Of a stretch of 64,000 nt of DNA, positions 26,132-35,299 are shown in pieces. The notes beneath the pieces were generated by a model, which was not told where the DNA came from, did not search any database, and saw only the letters and a program-made list of their open reading frames with translations. Origin of the DNA: CBDFKY01 sp965248995 (GTDB lineage Bacteria; Pseudomonadota; Alphaproteobacteria; Rickettsiales; UBA998). Made by a program: the position numbers and the translations under genes. The stretch's first letter is position 1; every line of letters starts with the position of its first letter. The stretch is from positions 62,001-126,000 of the forward strand of contig CBDFKY010000006.1 in NCBI GenBank assembly GCA_965248995.1. The letters run 5' to 3'.

Positions 26132-27752
26132 ACTCAAAATCATATCCGCTGGCGAGCGGATAGCGCCAGTCGCGCCCAAAGCTCATCGTGGTCAGCTTGA
26201 CGCCGATCGGGGCCTGCGAGCGTTTATATTCGGAGCGTTTGAGCAGGCGGATCACCTGCAGGACGGTTGCGGCGTCGTATCCGGCGTCGATGATCTCCCG
26301 CTTGCCTGCCCTTCCCTCTATCAGCAGACGCAGGATGCCGTCCAGGATCTCATACGGCGGCAGGCTGTCCTGATCGGTCTGGTCAGCGCGGAGTTCGGCG
26401 GAGGGCGGGCGGCTGATCATGCGGTTGGGAATGACGGAACCCGAAGGTCCGAGCGCACTGTGCGGAAGATGTGCGTTCCGCCAGCGGCTGAGCGCGAACA
26501 CGTCCGTTTTATAGACGTCCTTCAGCACCGAATACGCACCGCACATGTCGCCGTACAGCGTGGCATAGCCGGTCGCCAGTTCGGACTTGTTGCCGGTGGT
26601 CAGCAGCAGCGCCCCGCTCGCATTGCTGATCGCCATCAGCATCAGGCCCCGCAGGCGGGACTGGAGGTTTTCCGCTGTTAAGCCGTCCGGCGTTTCCAGC
26701 GGGGAGATGGTCTCGGCGAGCGTGTGCATGGCCTGCGTAATCGGCGCCACCTCATAGCGAACGCCGAGCCGGCCTGCCAGCGCCTGCGCATCTTCCAGAC
26801 TGATGTCGGCGGTATAGGGAGAAGGCAGCATCACGGTGCGTACATGGGACGCACCCAGCGCGTCTACCGCCACGGCGGCACTCAGGCCCGAGTCGATTCC
26901 TCCGGACAGTCCGAGCACTATGTCGGTAAATCCGCTCTTATGCACGTAATCCCGCAGCCCGGTCATCATGGCGTTATAGGTCAGCTCATCGTCGTCGGGC
27001 ACCGGTGAGATGTTGGAATGCGTAAATGGAAAAGAAGCGTGGTGCTCCGCAAAATAAGGGAACTGCCTGATGAGCGCCCCTGAGGCATCCACGCAGAAAG
27101 AACCGCCGTCGAATACCAGTTCGTCCTGCCCACCGCAAAGGTTGAGGTAGATCACCGGTGCGCCGTACGTGGTGGCGACGTCCTCTGCCAGTGCCTTGCG
27201 CTTCGCGTCCTTGCCCGGTTCATACGGGGAAGCGTTAAGCACCAGAAACAGATCCGCCCCCTGATTTCCGAGATGGGCAGGAACCGCCCGGTGCCACAGG
27301 TCCGCACAGATCATCACGCCCAGACGATGATCCCTCCACCGGATGATTTCCGGCAGCGGGCCCGGCTGGAAGACCCGCCATTCATCGAACACCCCTTCGT
27401 TGGGAAGTTCGTATTTATGGCGTACCTGCGTGATGCGGCCCTGTTCCATCCATAACGCGGCGTTGGTGAGGCGTTCCTCCTCAAGCCATAGCGAGCCGAG
27501 CAATAGCGCCGTCTCTTTTCCTTGCGTGTGCCGGGCCAGTTTATGCGCTTCTTCCATCGCCCGCTGTTGAAAAGCGGAGCGCAGCAGCAGGTCTTCCGTG
27601 CCATAGCCGATGAGGGCGCATTCGGGAAATACCACGAGAGCAGCTTTTTCGCGCGCCGCTTTATCGTAAGCGTGCCGTATGCGTTCCGCATTACCGGAAA
27701 TGTCTCCTACCAGGGGATTGCATTGTACGAACGTGATCGGAGGGAAATTCAT
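26130..27752 (-). CDS. nadE: Glutamine-dependent NAD+ synthetase
   Basis: A 540-aa two-domain enzyme: an N-terminal carbon-nitrogen hydrolase that yields ammonia from glutamine (Glu in VVFPECALIGYG, Lys in RHKYELPNEGVFDEWRVF, Cys in GVMICADLWH), and a C-terminal NAD synthetase with the P-loop LGLSGGIDSGLSAAVAVDALG. It amidates nicotinic acid adenine dinucleotide. Start at 27752 follows GAGAGAG; the ATG at 27776 is an alternative. Convergent with the desaturase gene. Confidence 0.96.
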   Translation of the reverse strand: MNFPPITFVQCNPLVGDISGNAERIRHAYDKAAREKAALVVFPECALIGYGTEDLLLRSAFQQRAMEEAHKLARHTQGKETALLLGSLWLEEERLTNAALWMEQGRITQVRHKYELPNEGVFDEWRVFQPGPLPEIIRWRDHRLGVMICADLWHRAVPAHLGNQGADLFLVLNASPYEPGKDAKRKALAEDVATTYGAPVIYLNLCGGQDELVFDGGSFCVDASGALIRQFPYFAEHHASFPFTHSNISPVPDDDELTYNAMMTGLRDYVHKSGFTDIVLGLSGGIDSGLSAAVAVDALGASHVRTVMLPSPYTADISLEDAQALAGRLGVRYEVAPITQAMHTLAETISPLETPDGLTAENLQSRLRGLMLMAISNASGALLLTTGNKSELATGYATLYGDMCGAYSVLKDVYKTDVFALSRWRNAHLPHSALGPSGSVIPNRMISRPPSAELRADQTDQDSLPPYEILDGILRLLIEGRAGKREIIDAGYDAATVLQVIRLLKRSEYKRSQAPIGVKLTTMSFGRDWRYPLASGYDFE

Positions 27753-28056
27753 GCGCTCTCTCGATAGTGTCTTCATATTCTACGCCTGCCTGTTGCAAAC
27801 GGTCATTTGGCTGCGTGGCATATTACCCGGCATTTAGTACTTGCGTGATATGTCTACGCTTCCACTCGGGCAGCCCCTGCCTTTCACGTACCCTACAGCA
27901 CCCACCTCGTGGGAGTTGTATTTTACTAGGCGAGTAGCGCTATAGCTTTCCAGCACATGCTTTGCGGTCAGGTTCTCTGAAAACACCGTTTTTTACTGAA
28001 TGGCCCTAACGCATCACTATGTATATGCGAGTATCAAGCCATGATCGAAGCGCAGG
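27753..28056. other. Non-coding stretch between nadE and rpsR
   Basis: About 300 bases. It should contain the nadE promoter (minus strand). I see no further gene, terminator or repeat. Confidence 0.4.
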
Positions 28057-28365
28057 TTACTGGCTCACGTAAGGCATGAGGGCGAGGTTGCGGGCGCGTT
28101 TGATGGCGCGGGACAACGCCCGTTGTTTCTTGGCGGAAACGGCGGTGATGCGGCTCGGCAGGATCTTGCCGCGCTCGGACACGTAGCGGCTGAGCAGTTT
28201 CACGTCCTTATAATCGATTTCCGGCGCTTTCGGTCCGCTCAGCGGGCAGCTGCGACGGCGGCGGAAGAAAGGCTTGCGTGCGCCTGCCGCGCCTCCCTCT
28301 TCGCTGCGCTCCGGGCGGTCGCCACGGTCGGATCGGTCATTGCGGCTCTGGGATTTGTCAAACAT
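28057..28365 (-). CDS. rpsR: 30S ribosomal protein S18
   Basis: A 102-aa ribosomal protein. The C-terminal half is standard S18 (IDYKDVKLLSRYVSERGKI, RITAVSAKKQRALSRAIKRAR). The N-terminal 35 residues are an unusual Arg/Asp/Glu/Gly-rich extension (RNDRSDRGDRPERSEEGG), so the protein is about 25 residues longer than E. coli S18. It sits 53 nt after rpsF on the same strand. rplI, the normal operon partner, lies 8 kb away. Confidence 0.95.
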   Translation of the reverse strand: MFDKSQSRNDRSDRGDRPERSEEGGAAGARKPFFRRRRSCPLSGPKAPEIDYKDVKLLSRYVSERGKILPSRITAVSAKKQRALSRAIKRARNLALMPYVSQ

Positions 28366-28418
28366 ATCGTATCTCTTGCTCTATAATGCTGTTGTCAGGT
28401 TCAGACTATTTGTCAGGT

Positions 28419-28769
28419 TCAGGCGGCGTTATCGTATTCGCGCTCTTCGTCGGCGCGCACGGGAGCCGACGGTTTTTCGCTGATGGCGTCGACGCGGATG
28501 GTCAGCTGGCGGATCACGTTTTCGTTGATGCCCAGATTACGTTCCAGTTCGCGTAACGCTTCCGGGGAAGACTCCAGCCCGAAAAAGATATAATGCCCGC
28601 GATTTCCCTTGTTGATAAGGTACGCAAGCTTACGCAGGCCCCAGTTTTCCTGTTTCACGATCTTCGCGCCCTGTGCGACGGCGATATCCGCCATTTCCTT
28701 GGTCAGGGCCTCCACTTCGGAAGGGTTCAGATCGGAGCGCAGAATAAAGGTCAGTTCATAAAAATTCAT
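28419..28769 (-). CDS. rpsF: 30S ribosomal protein S6
   Basis: A 116-aa protein: MNFYELTFILRSDLNPSEVEAL, GLRKLAYLINKGNRGHYIFF, LRELERNLGINENVIRQLTIRVD. First gene of the rpsF-rpsR pair. S6 and S18 form a heterodimer on the 30S platform, which explains their fixed neighbourhood. The acidic tail ends EREYDNAA. Divergent from ftsY. Confidence 0.96.
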   Translation of the reverse strand: MNFYELTFILRSDLNPSEVEALTKEMADIAVAQGAKIVKQENWGLRKLAYLINKGNRGHYIFFGLESSPEALRELERNLGINENVIRQLTIRVDAISEKPSAPVRADEEREYDNAA

Positions 28770-28895
28770 ATCAACACGTCACGCCTAAAAAGTATATTTT
28801 TGAAAAGAGTGCCATATAGGCAGAATTGGGATTGGTTTGCAAGCAAAATCATATTACATCTTGATGCTATTCCACTTTATCAAAGGTCGATCTTC

Positions 28896-29882
28896 ATGTT
28901 CGGATTCAAACGTAAATCCACTCTGCCTCCTCCCGATGCCGTCGCCGTATCCGAAGTGCCCGTCAAAGGATTTTTGACGCGCCTCAAGGAAGGCATGGGC
29001 AAGACCTCCTCCCAGCTGAGCGGCGGGATCACGGGAATCTTCACGAAGCGCAAGCTGGACGCGGCGGCGCTGGAAGAGCTGGAAGATCTGCTGATATCAA
29101 GCGATATGGGCGTAAGCGTGGCGGCGCGGGTCGTGGCGGAGCTGCGCAGGGAACGGTTTGAGAAGGAATGCGATCCGGACGATATCCGACGGGCGCTGGC
29201 GGCGGAAATGGAGACGATACTGCAACCCGCCGAGCAGCCACTCCGTTTTGAGCCGGACGCGCGCCCGACCGTCATCATGGTGGTGGGGGTGAACGGCAAC
29301 GGCAAGACCACGACGATCGGCAAGCTGGCGATGCGGTATGCGCAGGAAGGCAAAACGGTGATGCTGGCGGCGGCGGATACGTTCCGCGCCGCCGCCGTGG
29401 AGCAGCTTTGCGTCTGGGCGGAGCGGGCGGACGTGCCGATCGTCACCGGCGCACATGAGGCGGACCCCGCCAGCGTGGCCTATCAGGCATATGAGCGGGC
29501 GAAGGCGGAGGGGATCGACGTGCTGCTGATCGACACGGCAGGACGGCTGCAGAACAAGCGCAACCTGATGGAAGAGCTTGCGAAAATTATCCGCGTGCTG
29601 AAAAAGCAGGAAGAAGCGGCCCCGCATCACGTGTTGATGGTGCTGGACGGCACCACCGGACAGAACGCGCTCTCCCAGGTGGCGACCTTCCATGAAAGCG
29701 CCGGCGTGACGGGGATCGCCGTCACCAAACTGGACGGCACCGCGAAAGGGGGGATGGTGGTGGCGCTGGCCGAGAAGTTCGGGCTGCCGGTGCATTATAT
29801 CGGGATCGGTGAAGGCATTGAGGATCTGCAGCCGTTCGAGGCCCGCGCTTTCAGTTTGTCGCTGGTGGGGATTGAAGAGTAA
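28896..29882 (+). CDS. ftsY: Signal recognition particle receptor FtsY
   Basis: A 328-aa GTPase that docks SRP-ribosome complexes to the inner membrane. N-terminal NG domain start (GFLTRLKEGMGKTSSQLSGGI), P-loop GVNGNGKTTTIGKLA, AAADTFRAAAVEQL, G3 LLIDTAGR, TKLDGTAKGG and the closing GIGEGIEDLQPFE are all there. The acidic A domain of E. coli FtsY is missing, as is common in alphaproteobacteria. Start at 28896; the open frame begins 100 codons earlier but that part is antisense to rpsF. Confidence 0.96.
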   Translation: MFGFKRKSTLPPPDAVAVSEVPVKGFLTRLKEGMGKTSSQLSGGITGIFTKRKLDAAALEELEDLLISSDMGVSVAARVVAELRRERFEKECDPDDIRRALAAEMETILQPAEQPLRFEPDARPTVIMVVGVNGNGKTTTIGKLAMRYAQEGKTVMLAAADTFRAAAVEQLCVWAERADVPIVTGAHEADPASVAYQAYERAKAEGIDVLLIDTAGRLQNKRNLMEELAKIIRVLKKQEEAAPHHVLMVLDGTTGQNALSQVATFHESAGVTGIAVTKLDGTAKGGMVVALAEKFGLPVHYIGIGEGIEDLQPFEARAFSLSLVGIEE

Positions 29883-29915
29883 AAAAAAACACACGCTCAC
29901 GGATAAAGTGTGTGT
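29881..29915 (-). terminator. Rho-independent terminator of the 78-aa gene
   Basis: Read on the minus strand: ACACAC/GTGTGT stem (29889-29894 with 29908-29913), then nine T. It starts 18 nt after the stop of the 78-aa gene and abuts the ftsY stop on the other strand. Confidence 0.75.
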
Positions 29916-29932
29916 GGTAAATTACAGATATG

Positions 29933-30169
29933 TCAAAAATTTTCTTTGATTACAAAACCTGTTATACCTATTGCAGCGCCAGCTGTTAAAACTCCCAATT
30001 GCCATTCAAGCAATTCGGCTTGCGATGGTAAATATTCTTCTTCAGGTTCAGGATGGAAAAATATGATAATCTTTTCAGCCGGTTGGCTGAAGGAGAATAG
30101 AGAAATTACCGCAGCAATTGCCAATGCACCGCCCACAGTAATCAAAGCATTTCCAAGACGTTTTGACAT
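29933..30169 (-). CDS. Small two-helix membrane protein
   Basis: A 78-aa protein with hydrophobic helices at about residues 7-27 and 57-73, joined by a Pro/Glu-rich loop (FHPEPEEEYLPSQAELLEWQ). A terminator directly downstream on the same strand supports that it is transcribed. There is no strong ribosome site and the region is AT-rich compared with its neighbours. No family recognised. Confidence 0.6.
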   Translation of the reverse strand: MSKRLGNALITVGGALAIAAVISLFSFSQPAEKIIIFFHPEPEEEYLPSQAELLEWQLGVLTAGAAIGITGFVIKENF

Positions 30170-30298
30170 GGTTTGAAATTCTAAAACAACGTTTGAAGAT
30201 CATCTGCATTAGTCGATGTAAAAATCGCATAATAACAAATGACAAAGTGGAATAGTCAGAATATCAATAAACTATTAACAATTCAATGAAAAGTATTT

Positions 30299-33200
30299 AT
30301 GCTTTCTTCCCCGTGCGTGACTATGGATCTCCCTTGCCTTATTGAAGACCCCGTTCATCGGCTGGAAACATTTTTCCTGCAACGGCTGCAACGCGTTCTG
30401 GAGCCGCCCGCCTGGCACCTGTTCCGGGAAATCCTGGCGTTGCGGGCGGAAGCGATGGAAGATGCGGCAGGTGCGACCCTCGCCACTGCCGAGCGGAAAC
30501 GCCGGGCCGATACGCGTTATGCGGCATATTGCGGAATCTACGATTCTCTCGACGCGATGCCGGACGTCCGCCAGCAGATCATCGAAGCGCAGGCGAAACT
30601 GCAGGATGTCTGCGCCATTGCGCGCAAGCAGGGTACCGTGAAGCGTCTGAAGGCGGAACACCGCACGTATGGATCTTCGGCGGACGACATGACCTACACG
30701 TTGATGCATTTCGCGGCGCAAGGGGTGAGCGCCGCAGATGTCCAGCGCTATCTGGACGAACTGCCCGCCCGTTTCAGCCTGACCAGCCATCCGACCAATT
30801 CGACGAGTTTGCGTCATACCTGCACCGGAATCGCCCTTGAGCAGGCGCTCGGGTGTCCCCTCATCCGCGAAGAAGCGATCCAGAAAGCCATGGATGCGTT
30901 TATCGGATCACCCGTCGCGGCGCCAAAAAAAACGCCGATCGAAGAGCTGGAGGAACTGGTTCCGGTGATGGATAATCTCTATGCGGCTTCCCTGACCCAG
31001 CGCGATGCGATCCTTACGGCCCTGCAGGTTTCGGGATATGCCGATCAGGGCGTCGAGGTGCGGCGTCCGCTGCTGGTGCTGGAGGACTGGTCCGCCACGT
31101 TCGACGGGGACGGCAACGCCAACGCCACCCGCGGCGCTCTGGAGCAGGGGGTGGCCCTGAAAGAGCGCTGGATCCGGAAGAAATACCAGCAGGACCTGCT
31201 TCGTTTAAAAACGTCGCTGGAAGAAAACGCGCAAGGGAAATGGATTACGCCGCTGCTCGAGCATGTACAGGAGGCGCTCGGCCAGGGAATTTACGCAAAC
31301 GCGGAAGCATTTACGGCCGCTTTGAAAAATCTGCAGGAAAATTATGCAGCGTATGACGGGGCCCCTCATCCGGCGCTGGAGGACCTGATCTACCGCAGCC
31401 GCACGTTCGGGTTGCACGGATCACGCGGCAACCTCCGGCACGACGCAGGCTCGCTGCAGGAAACGCTTATCGTGCTCTGCTCCCATGCCGGCCTGCCTCA
31501 GGAGGCGGCCGCGCTCAAAGATAAAGACAGGCTTTCCCCGTTACTTACCCAGTGGTTCGAGGAACCGGGGAAGCAGACGCTGGAACGCTTGCGGCGGAGT
31601 GCCGACAAGGTGGCGGAAATGCGGGCGTCGCTTCACGAGGAGGACGATGACACGTCCTTGCGGATTCTGGAGCGGCTGCAGTTTCTCGGCGAAAAGCCGG
31701 AAGTGTCCAGCAAGCTCATCATCGCCGAGGCGACCCACCCCGCCGATGCCAAGACGGCCATGGCGTTACTCTATGCCACGGGCAACGAGGTGGCGGATGC
31801 GCAGGCCGTGCAGGAAATCGTGCTGCTGGTGGAATCGGTGGCGGATGTCGAGGCGCTCACTCAGACCGTCAAAACGCTGGCTACGGACTGCGTCTACCAG
31901 CGGCATCTTTCCGCATTCGGGCGGATCACGGTCATGATCGCCCACAGCGATAACCGCCGCCGGGACGGATACAGCGCCGGGGAGATTATCACCGGCATGG
32001 AAGGGAAGATCGCCCGCCTGCAGCAGGAACTGCGGGTCTGGGCTCTCAGGCATGACTCTGCCCCGCTGCTCGCCATGGCGGACGGGTTCGGCGTGCCGAT
32101 CTATATCTTCGACGGCGGCGGTAATGACCTGATGCGCGGTGCCGCCGTCAACCCGGGCCAGACGGGCAAGCAGCACGGCCATGCCGCCGCGCGCGAGCAT
32201 GCGCCGACCATCCGGGGGCCGCAAAACACGATCCAGGGGGAACAGACGCGGCTACTGTTCGGTGATCCCGGTTGCGCGGCGATGTTCCTGGAGATGATGG
32301 TCTCCCAGGCCATGTACGCGAAGGCCTCCGTCGAAGACCGCATCGCCATTCCCGCCTATACGCTGGAGCTCAACTACCGTCAGGCGCAGCGGCGCGCCCA
32401 GATGAGCGCGGAAGCGTTTCATGCCGCCGCCCGGCGTTCTTTCCATGCCTATACGGACAGCGCCCCAGGGGAGGCCACCCCGTTCGACGCGTTGTTCGCC
32501 CATAGCGGCGCATGGATCACCACCCTGCTCGCCAACCGCGGATCCCGCGGCAACCAGCGCGGTGAAAAGGAGAGCGGGCGGGACAAGACCGTGCGCGAGA
32601 TCCGCGGCCACCGCAAGGCGCTGGACCAGCGCGCCATTACCGGCAACCTGCTGTTCCAGTTTACCGGGACGTTTCATTTCGGCCTGCTCGGCCAGCTGGA
32701 AGCGTTTGAGGCGATCGGCGGAGATGCGGCGTATGAAATGTTCCATTCCAGCCTGCCGGACCGCACCCATCTTATCGGTGCGGCGCAACAGCTGCATATG
32801 ACGGATTTCGTCAAGGCCTGGCGGATGATGGGTACGAGCGAGCCGGAGGGTGAGGAAATCAGGCGTATGGCCGCCTCCTTCCTTGCCAAGCGGACGATGG
32901 GGCGGGCGCCTGAACCGGAGGAAACACTTGCTTTTTTGCAGGAATACGGGCTGAAGCTGGCCGCCGCCATCGTGCATGCCGCCAGCGGCAGGACCGCCGA
33001 CTCCCTGTTCACCGACGCGGGCCGCCCGTTCGAGATGCAGGATGCTTACCGCCTGCTGCAGCCGGAAATGGCGGGGCAACTGGATATGCGCCATGCTTCG
33101 CATGAAGCGGAGCATGCCTGCGTCGCGCGGCTGGAACATCTGTTCAGCGACTATCCCAACCTGCCTGTCACCTCCCAGATGGAGATGGTGGCGGTCGCCG

Positions 33201-33301
33201 CAAGCTGCGCGGTCAGTCTGGATGTCAGGCCCGCGCTGGGGCTGATGGTGAGCATGAGGAATCAGGAAAGCGGGAATCAGGAATCAGGGAATCGGGAATA
33301 A
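30299..33301 (+). CDS. Divergent phosphoenolpyruvate-carboxylase-like protein
   Basis: A 1000-aa protein aligned by eye to PEP carboxylase. Retained: the catalytic-loop SHPT (His164), a VES glutamate and HSD551 that match metal ligands, QGEQTRLLFG, and GSR near residue 748 followed by a Lys/Arg-rich loop. Changed: the PEPC signature F-H-G-R-G-G is IFDGGGN (Asp605 in place of His, Gly in place of the first Arg), and the Lys of SDSxKDxG is Arg. The usual C-terminal MRNTG is MRN followed by an NQESG repeat. PEPC makes oxaloacetate from PEP and bicarbonate; whether this protein still does is open. Start could also be ATG at 30323. Confidence 0.75.
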   Translation: MLSSPCVTMDLPCLIEDPVHRLETFFLQRLQRVLEPPAWHLFREILALRAEAMEDAAGATLATAERKRRADTRYAAYCGIYDSLDAMPDVRQQIIEAQAKLQDVCAIARKQGTVKRLKAEHRTYGSSADDMTYTLMHFAAQGVSAADVQRYLDELPARFSLTSHPTNSTSLRHTCTGIALEQALGCPLIREEAIQKAMDAFIGSPVAAPKKTPIEELEELVPVMDNLYAASLTQRDAILTALQVSGYADQGVEVRRPLLVLEDWSATFDGDGNANATRGALEQGVALKERWIRKKYQQDLLRLKTSLEENAQGKWITPLLEHVQEALGQGIYANAEAFTAALKNLQENYAAYDGAPHPALEDLIYRSRTFGLHGSRGNLRHDAGSLQETLIVLCSHAGLPQEAAALKDKDRLSPLLTQWFEEPGKQTLERLRRSADKVAEMRASLHEEDDDTSLRILERLQFLGEKPEVSSKLIIAEATHPADAKTAMALLYATGNEVADAQAVQEIVLLVESVADVEALTQTVKTLATDCVYQRHLSAFGRITVMIAHSDNRRRDGYSAGEIITGMEGKIARLQQELRVWALRHDSAPLLAMADGFGVPIYIFDGGGNDLMRGAAVNPGQTGKQHGHAAAREHAPTIRGPQNTIQGEQTRLLFGDPGCAAMFLEMMVSQAMYAKASVEDRIAIPAYTLELNYRQAQRRAQMSAEAFHAAARRSFHAYTDSAPGEATPFDALFAHSGAWITTLLANRGSRGNQRGEKESGRDKTVREIRGHRKALDQRAITGNLLFQFTGTFHFGLLGQLEAFEAIGGDAAYEMFHSSLPDRTHLIGAAQQLHMTDFVKAWRMMGTSEPEGEEIRRMAASFLAKRTMGRAPEPEETLAFLQEYGLKLAAAIVHAASGRTADSLFTDAGRPFEMQDAYRLLQPEMAGQLDMRHASHEAEHACVARLEHLFSDYPNLPVTSQMEMVAVAASCAVSLDVRPALGLMVSMRNQESGNQESGNRE

Positions 33302-33375
33302 AACAAAAGCGTTTCCTTAATTCCTGAATCCCGATTCCCGATTCCCGATTCTCACTTTCCCGATTCCCAATCCCC
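33257..33375. repeat. GGGAATC-type heptad repeats in both orientations (large hairpin)
   Basis: The left arm (33257-33300) holds about six GGAATCA/GGGAATC units and lies inside the last codons of the PEPC-like gene; the right arm (33311-33375) has TTCCTGAATC, then three GATTCCC units in a row and two more. The arms can pair around the loop AAAACAAAAGCG. It ends just before murJ. It could act as a terminator-like or transcript-stabilising structure. Confidence 0.75.
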
Positions 33376-33398
33376 CTAAACTACGCTAGAGAGAATCT

Positions 33399-34943
33399 AT
33401 GTCCCTGCTTCGCTCTTCCGCCGTCGTCGCCCTGTTTACGCTGCTCTCCCGTATCTTCGGGTTTCTGCGTGACGTGATCATCGCCAATATCATGGGAGCG
33501 GGGCCGTTGACGGACGCGTTCTTCGTGGCGTTCCGCGTGCCCAATTTCCTGCGGCGCATGTTCGCGGAAGGGGCGTTTACCGCCGCGTTCCTGCCGATGT
33601 TCGCCGGGATGATCAAAGTGGAAGGCAAGGAGTATGCCCTGCGGTTCGCCGGCAGCGCCATGACGATCCTCACCGCCATTCTGCTGGTGATCACCGCCGT
33701 GGCCATGATCTGGATGCCGGAGTTCCTCCGCGCCATTACCCCCGGCTTCGCAGACAAGCCGGAGCTGTTCAACCTGACCGTCACGCTGACACGCATTACG
33801 TTCCCGTATCTGGTGTTCATCTCGCTGGTCAGCCTGCTCGGCGGGATTCTCAACAGTTACGACCGGTTCGCCGCCGTGTCTTTTTCCCCCGTGCTGCTCA
33901 ATTTCGGCCTGATTCTCTGTCTGGTGGTGCTGCAGCCGCCGTTCGTCGCCACCCACGCCCATGCGCTGGCCATCGGTGTGCAGGTGTCCGGATTAATGCA
34001 ACTTGGCTGGCTGATTTATGCCAACCATCGCTACGGCACCCTGCCCAAGCTCGCATGGCCGGAACTGACGCCGGACGTGAAGAAGATGCTGCGGGCTTTC
34101 GTCCCGGTGGCGCTCGGGGCCGGGGTCGGGCAGATCAACCAGCTGATGGATACGATCTTCGCCACCTCGCTGGATACCGCCGTGTCCTATTTATATTACG
34201 CCGACCGGGTGTATGAACTGCCGCTCGGCGTCATCGGCATCGCGGTGGCGACCGCCTTGCTGCCGATGCTGTCGCGCCATATCCGCGCCGGTGAAAAAGT
34301 GGAAGCGAACGCCGCCATTGAGATGGCCCTGAAATTCGTGTCGCTGATCGGCCTGCCCGCCGCTGCGGCGCTGGTGGTGATCGCCCGCCCGGTAGTGGCC
34401 GCCATTTATGAGCACGGCCAGTTCAACGCGGTGGACAGCGCCAACGTCGCCCCGGCACTGGTGGCGTTTTCCTGCGGCCTGCCGGCGTTTTTGATGGTCA
34501 AGGTGTTCGTCAACTGCTTCTTCGCGGCAACCGATACCAAAACGCCCGTGAAGATCGCCATCCTCTGCGTCGGCATCAATTTCGTGCTGAACGTAACCCT
34601 GATCAAGATCTATGCCCATGTCGGGCTGGCGGCCTCCACGTCGGTTGCCGCCTGGGTCAATGCGACCCTGCTCGGTTATTTCCTGTATAAGCGGCATATC
34701 TTCCGTCCCACGCCTGAATTCAAACGCTACATCGCCAAAATCCTGGCGGCGGTCGCCGTGATGGCGATCGTACTGCGGCTGGTCTATGCGGGGATCGGGA
34801 GCTGGTTCGTCGGTGCGGTGTTGTGGAAAGCGATCGGGATTACGGTGTTGATCGGATGCGGTGTCGGGGCGTACTTCGCCGTGATCATGGGGCTGAAGGC
34901 TGTGACTGTCCAGGAAATCAAGGGGTGGGTGAGGAAGGCGTAG
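33399..34943 (+). CDS. murJ: Lipid II flippase MurJ
   Basis: A 514-aa polytopic protein of the MOP family with about 14 membrane helices. The first helices carry the MurJ hallmark SRIFGFLRDVIIANIMGAGPLTDAFFVAFRVPNFLRRMFAEGAF, and GVGQINQLMDTIFATSL and YYADRVYELPLGVIGIAVATALLP are also characteristic. It flips lipid-linked peptidoglycan precursors across the inner membrane. No gene overlaps it. The hairpin repeat lies 24 nt upstream. Confidence 0.96.
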   Translation: MSLLRSSAVVALFTLLSRIFGFLRDVIIANIMGAGPLTDAFFVAFRVPNFLRRMFAEGAFTAAFLPMFAGMIKVEGKEYALRFAGSAMTILTAILLVITAVAMIWMPEFLRAITPGFADKPELFNLTVTLTRITFPYLVFISLVSLLGGILNSYDRFAAVSFSPVLLNFGLILCLVVLQPPFVATHAHALAIGVQVSGLMQLGWLIYANHRYGTLPKLAWPELTPDVKKMLRAFVPVALGAGVGQINQLMDTIFATSLDTAVSYLYYADRVYELPLGVIGIAVATALLPMLSRHIRAGEKVEANAAIEMALKFVSLIGLPAAAALVVIARPVVAAIYEHGQFNAVDSANVAPALVAFSCGLPAFLMVKVFVNCFFAATDTKTPVKIAILCVGINFVLNVTLIKIYAHVGLAASTSVAAWVNATLLGYFLYKRHIFRPTPEFKRYIAKILAAVAVMAIVLRLVYAGIGSWFVGAVLWKAIGITVLIGCGVGAYFAVIMGLKAVTVQEIKGWVRKA

Positions 34944-34944
34944 A

Positions 34945-34971
34945 TAAAAAAAGAGGGCTTTAAATGAGCCC
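34945..34971 (-). terminator. Minus-strand rho-independent terminator
   Basis: Read leftwards: GGGCT/AGCCC stem (34955-34959 with 34967-34971) followed by TCTTTTTTT. It is positioned to end the small 43-aa gene at 35083-35214 and abuts the murJ stop. Confidence 0.6.
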
Positions 34972-35082
34972 CGGGTAGATTGAATCTACGTTATGTCGTC
35001 TTAAGAACATTAAGATCCGACCGCGGATATATTTCATACGGTCGATCTGATCCTGAAAGATAACGGTTTCACGATTGTCGAA

Positions 35083-35214
35083 TCAATCGTGTATCGCCGC
35101 CATTTTAGGGGCGAGTAATACAAACGCTTCGTAATCGCGTCGATACAACTCATAATACAATACATTAAGCGCATTGTAATGAGAGCGGACAATCAGGTTT
35201 TGTTCCTGATTCAT
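35083..35214 (-). CDS. Possible 43-aa protein
   Basis: Hand translation. ACAGGAG lies eight bases before the ATG at 35214, the 43-codon frame (MNQEQNLIVRSHYNALNVLY...) ends in TGA, and a minus-strand terminator follows 110 nt on. Residues alternate as in an amphipathic helix (YNALNVLYYELYRRDYEAFVLL). The rest of the 350-nt gap has no gene. Weakest point: very short, with no family. Confidence 0.45.
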   Translation of the reverse strand: MNQEQNLIVRSHYNALNVLYYELYRRDYEAFVLLAPKMAAIHD

Positions 35215-35299
35215 CAAACCCCGCTCCTGTTTCAGAGATTCATTGGATGTTTGTTAACGACTTTATGGTTAAGTAAACGTATCAACCGCCGATTCGCCC

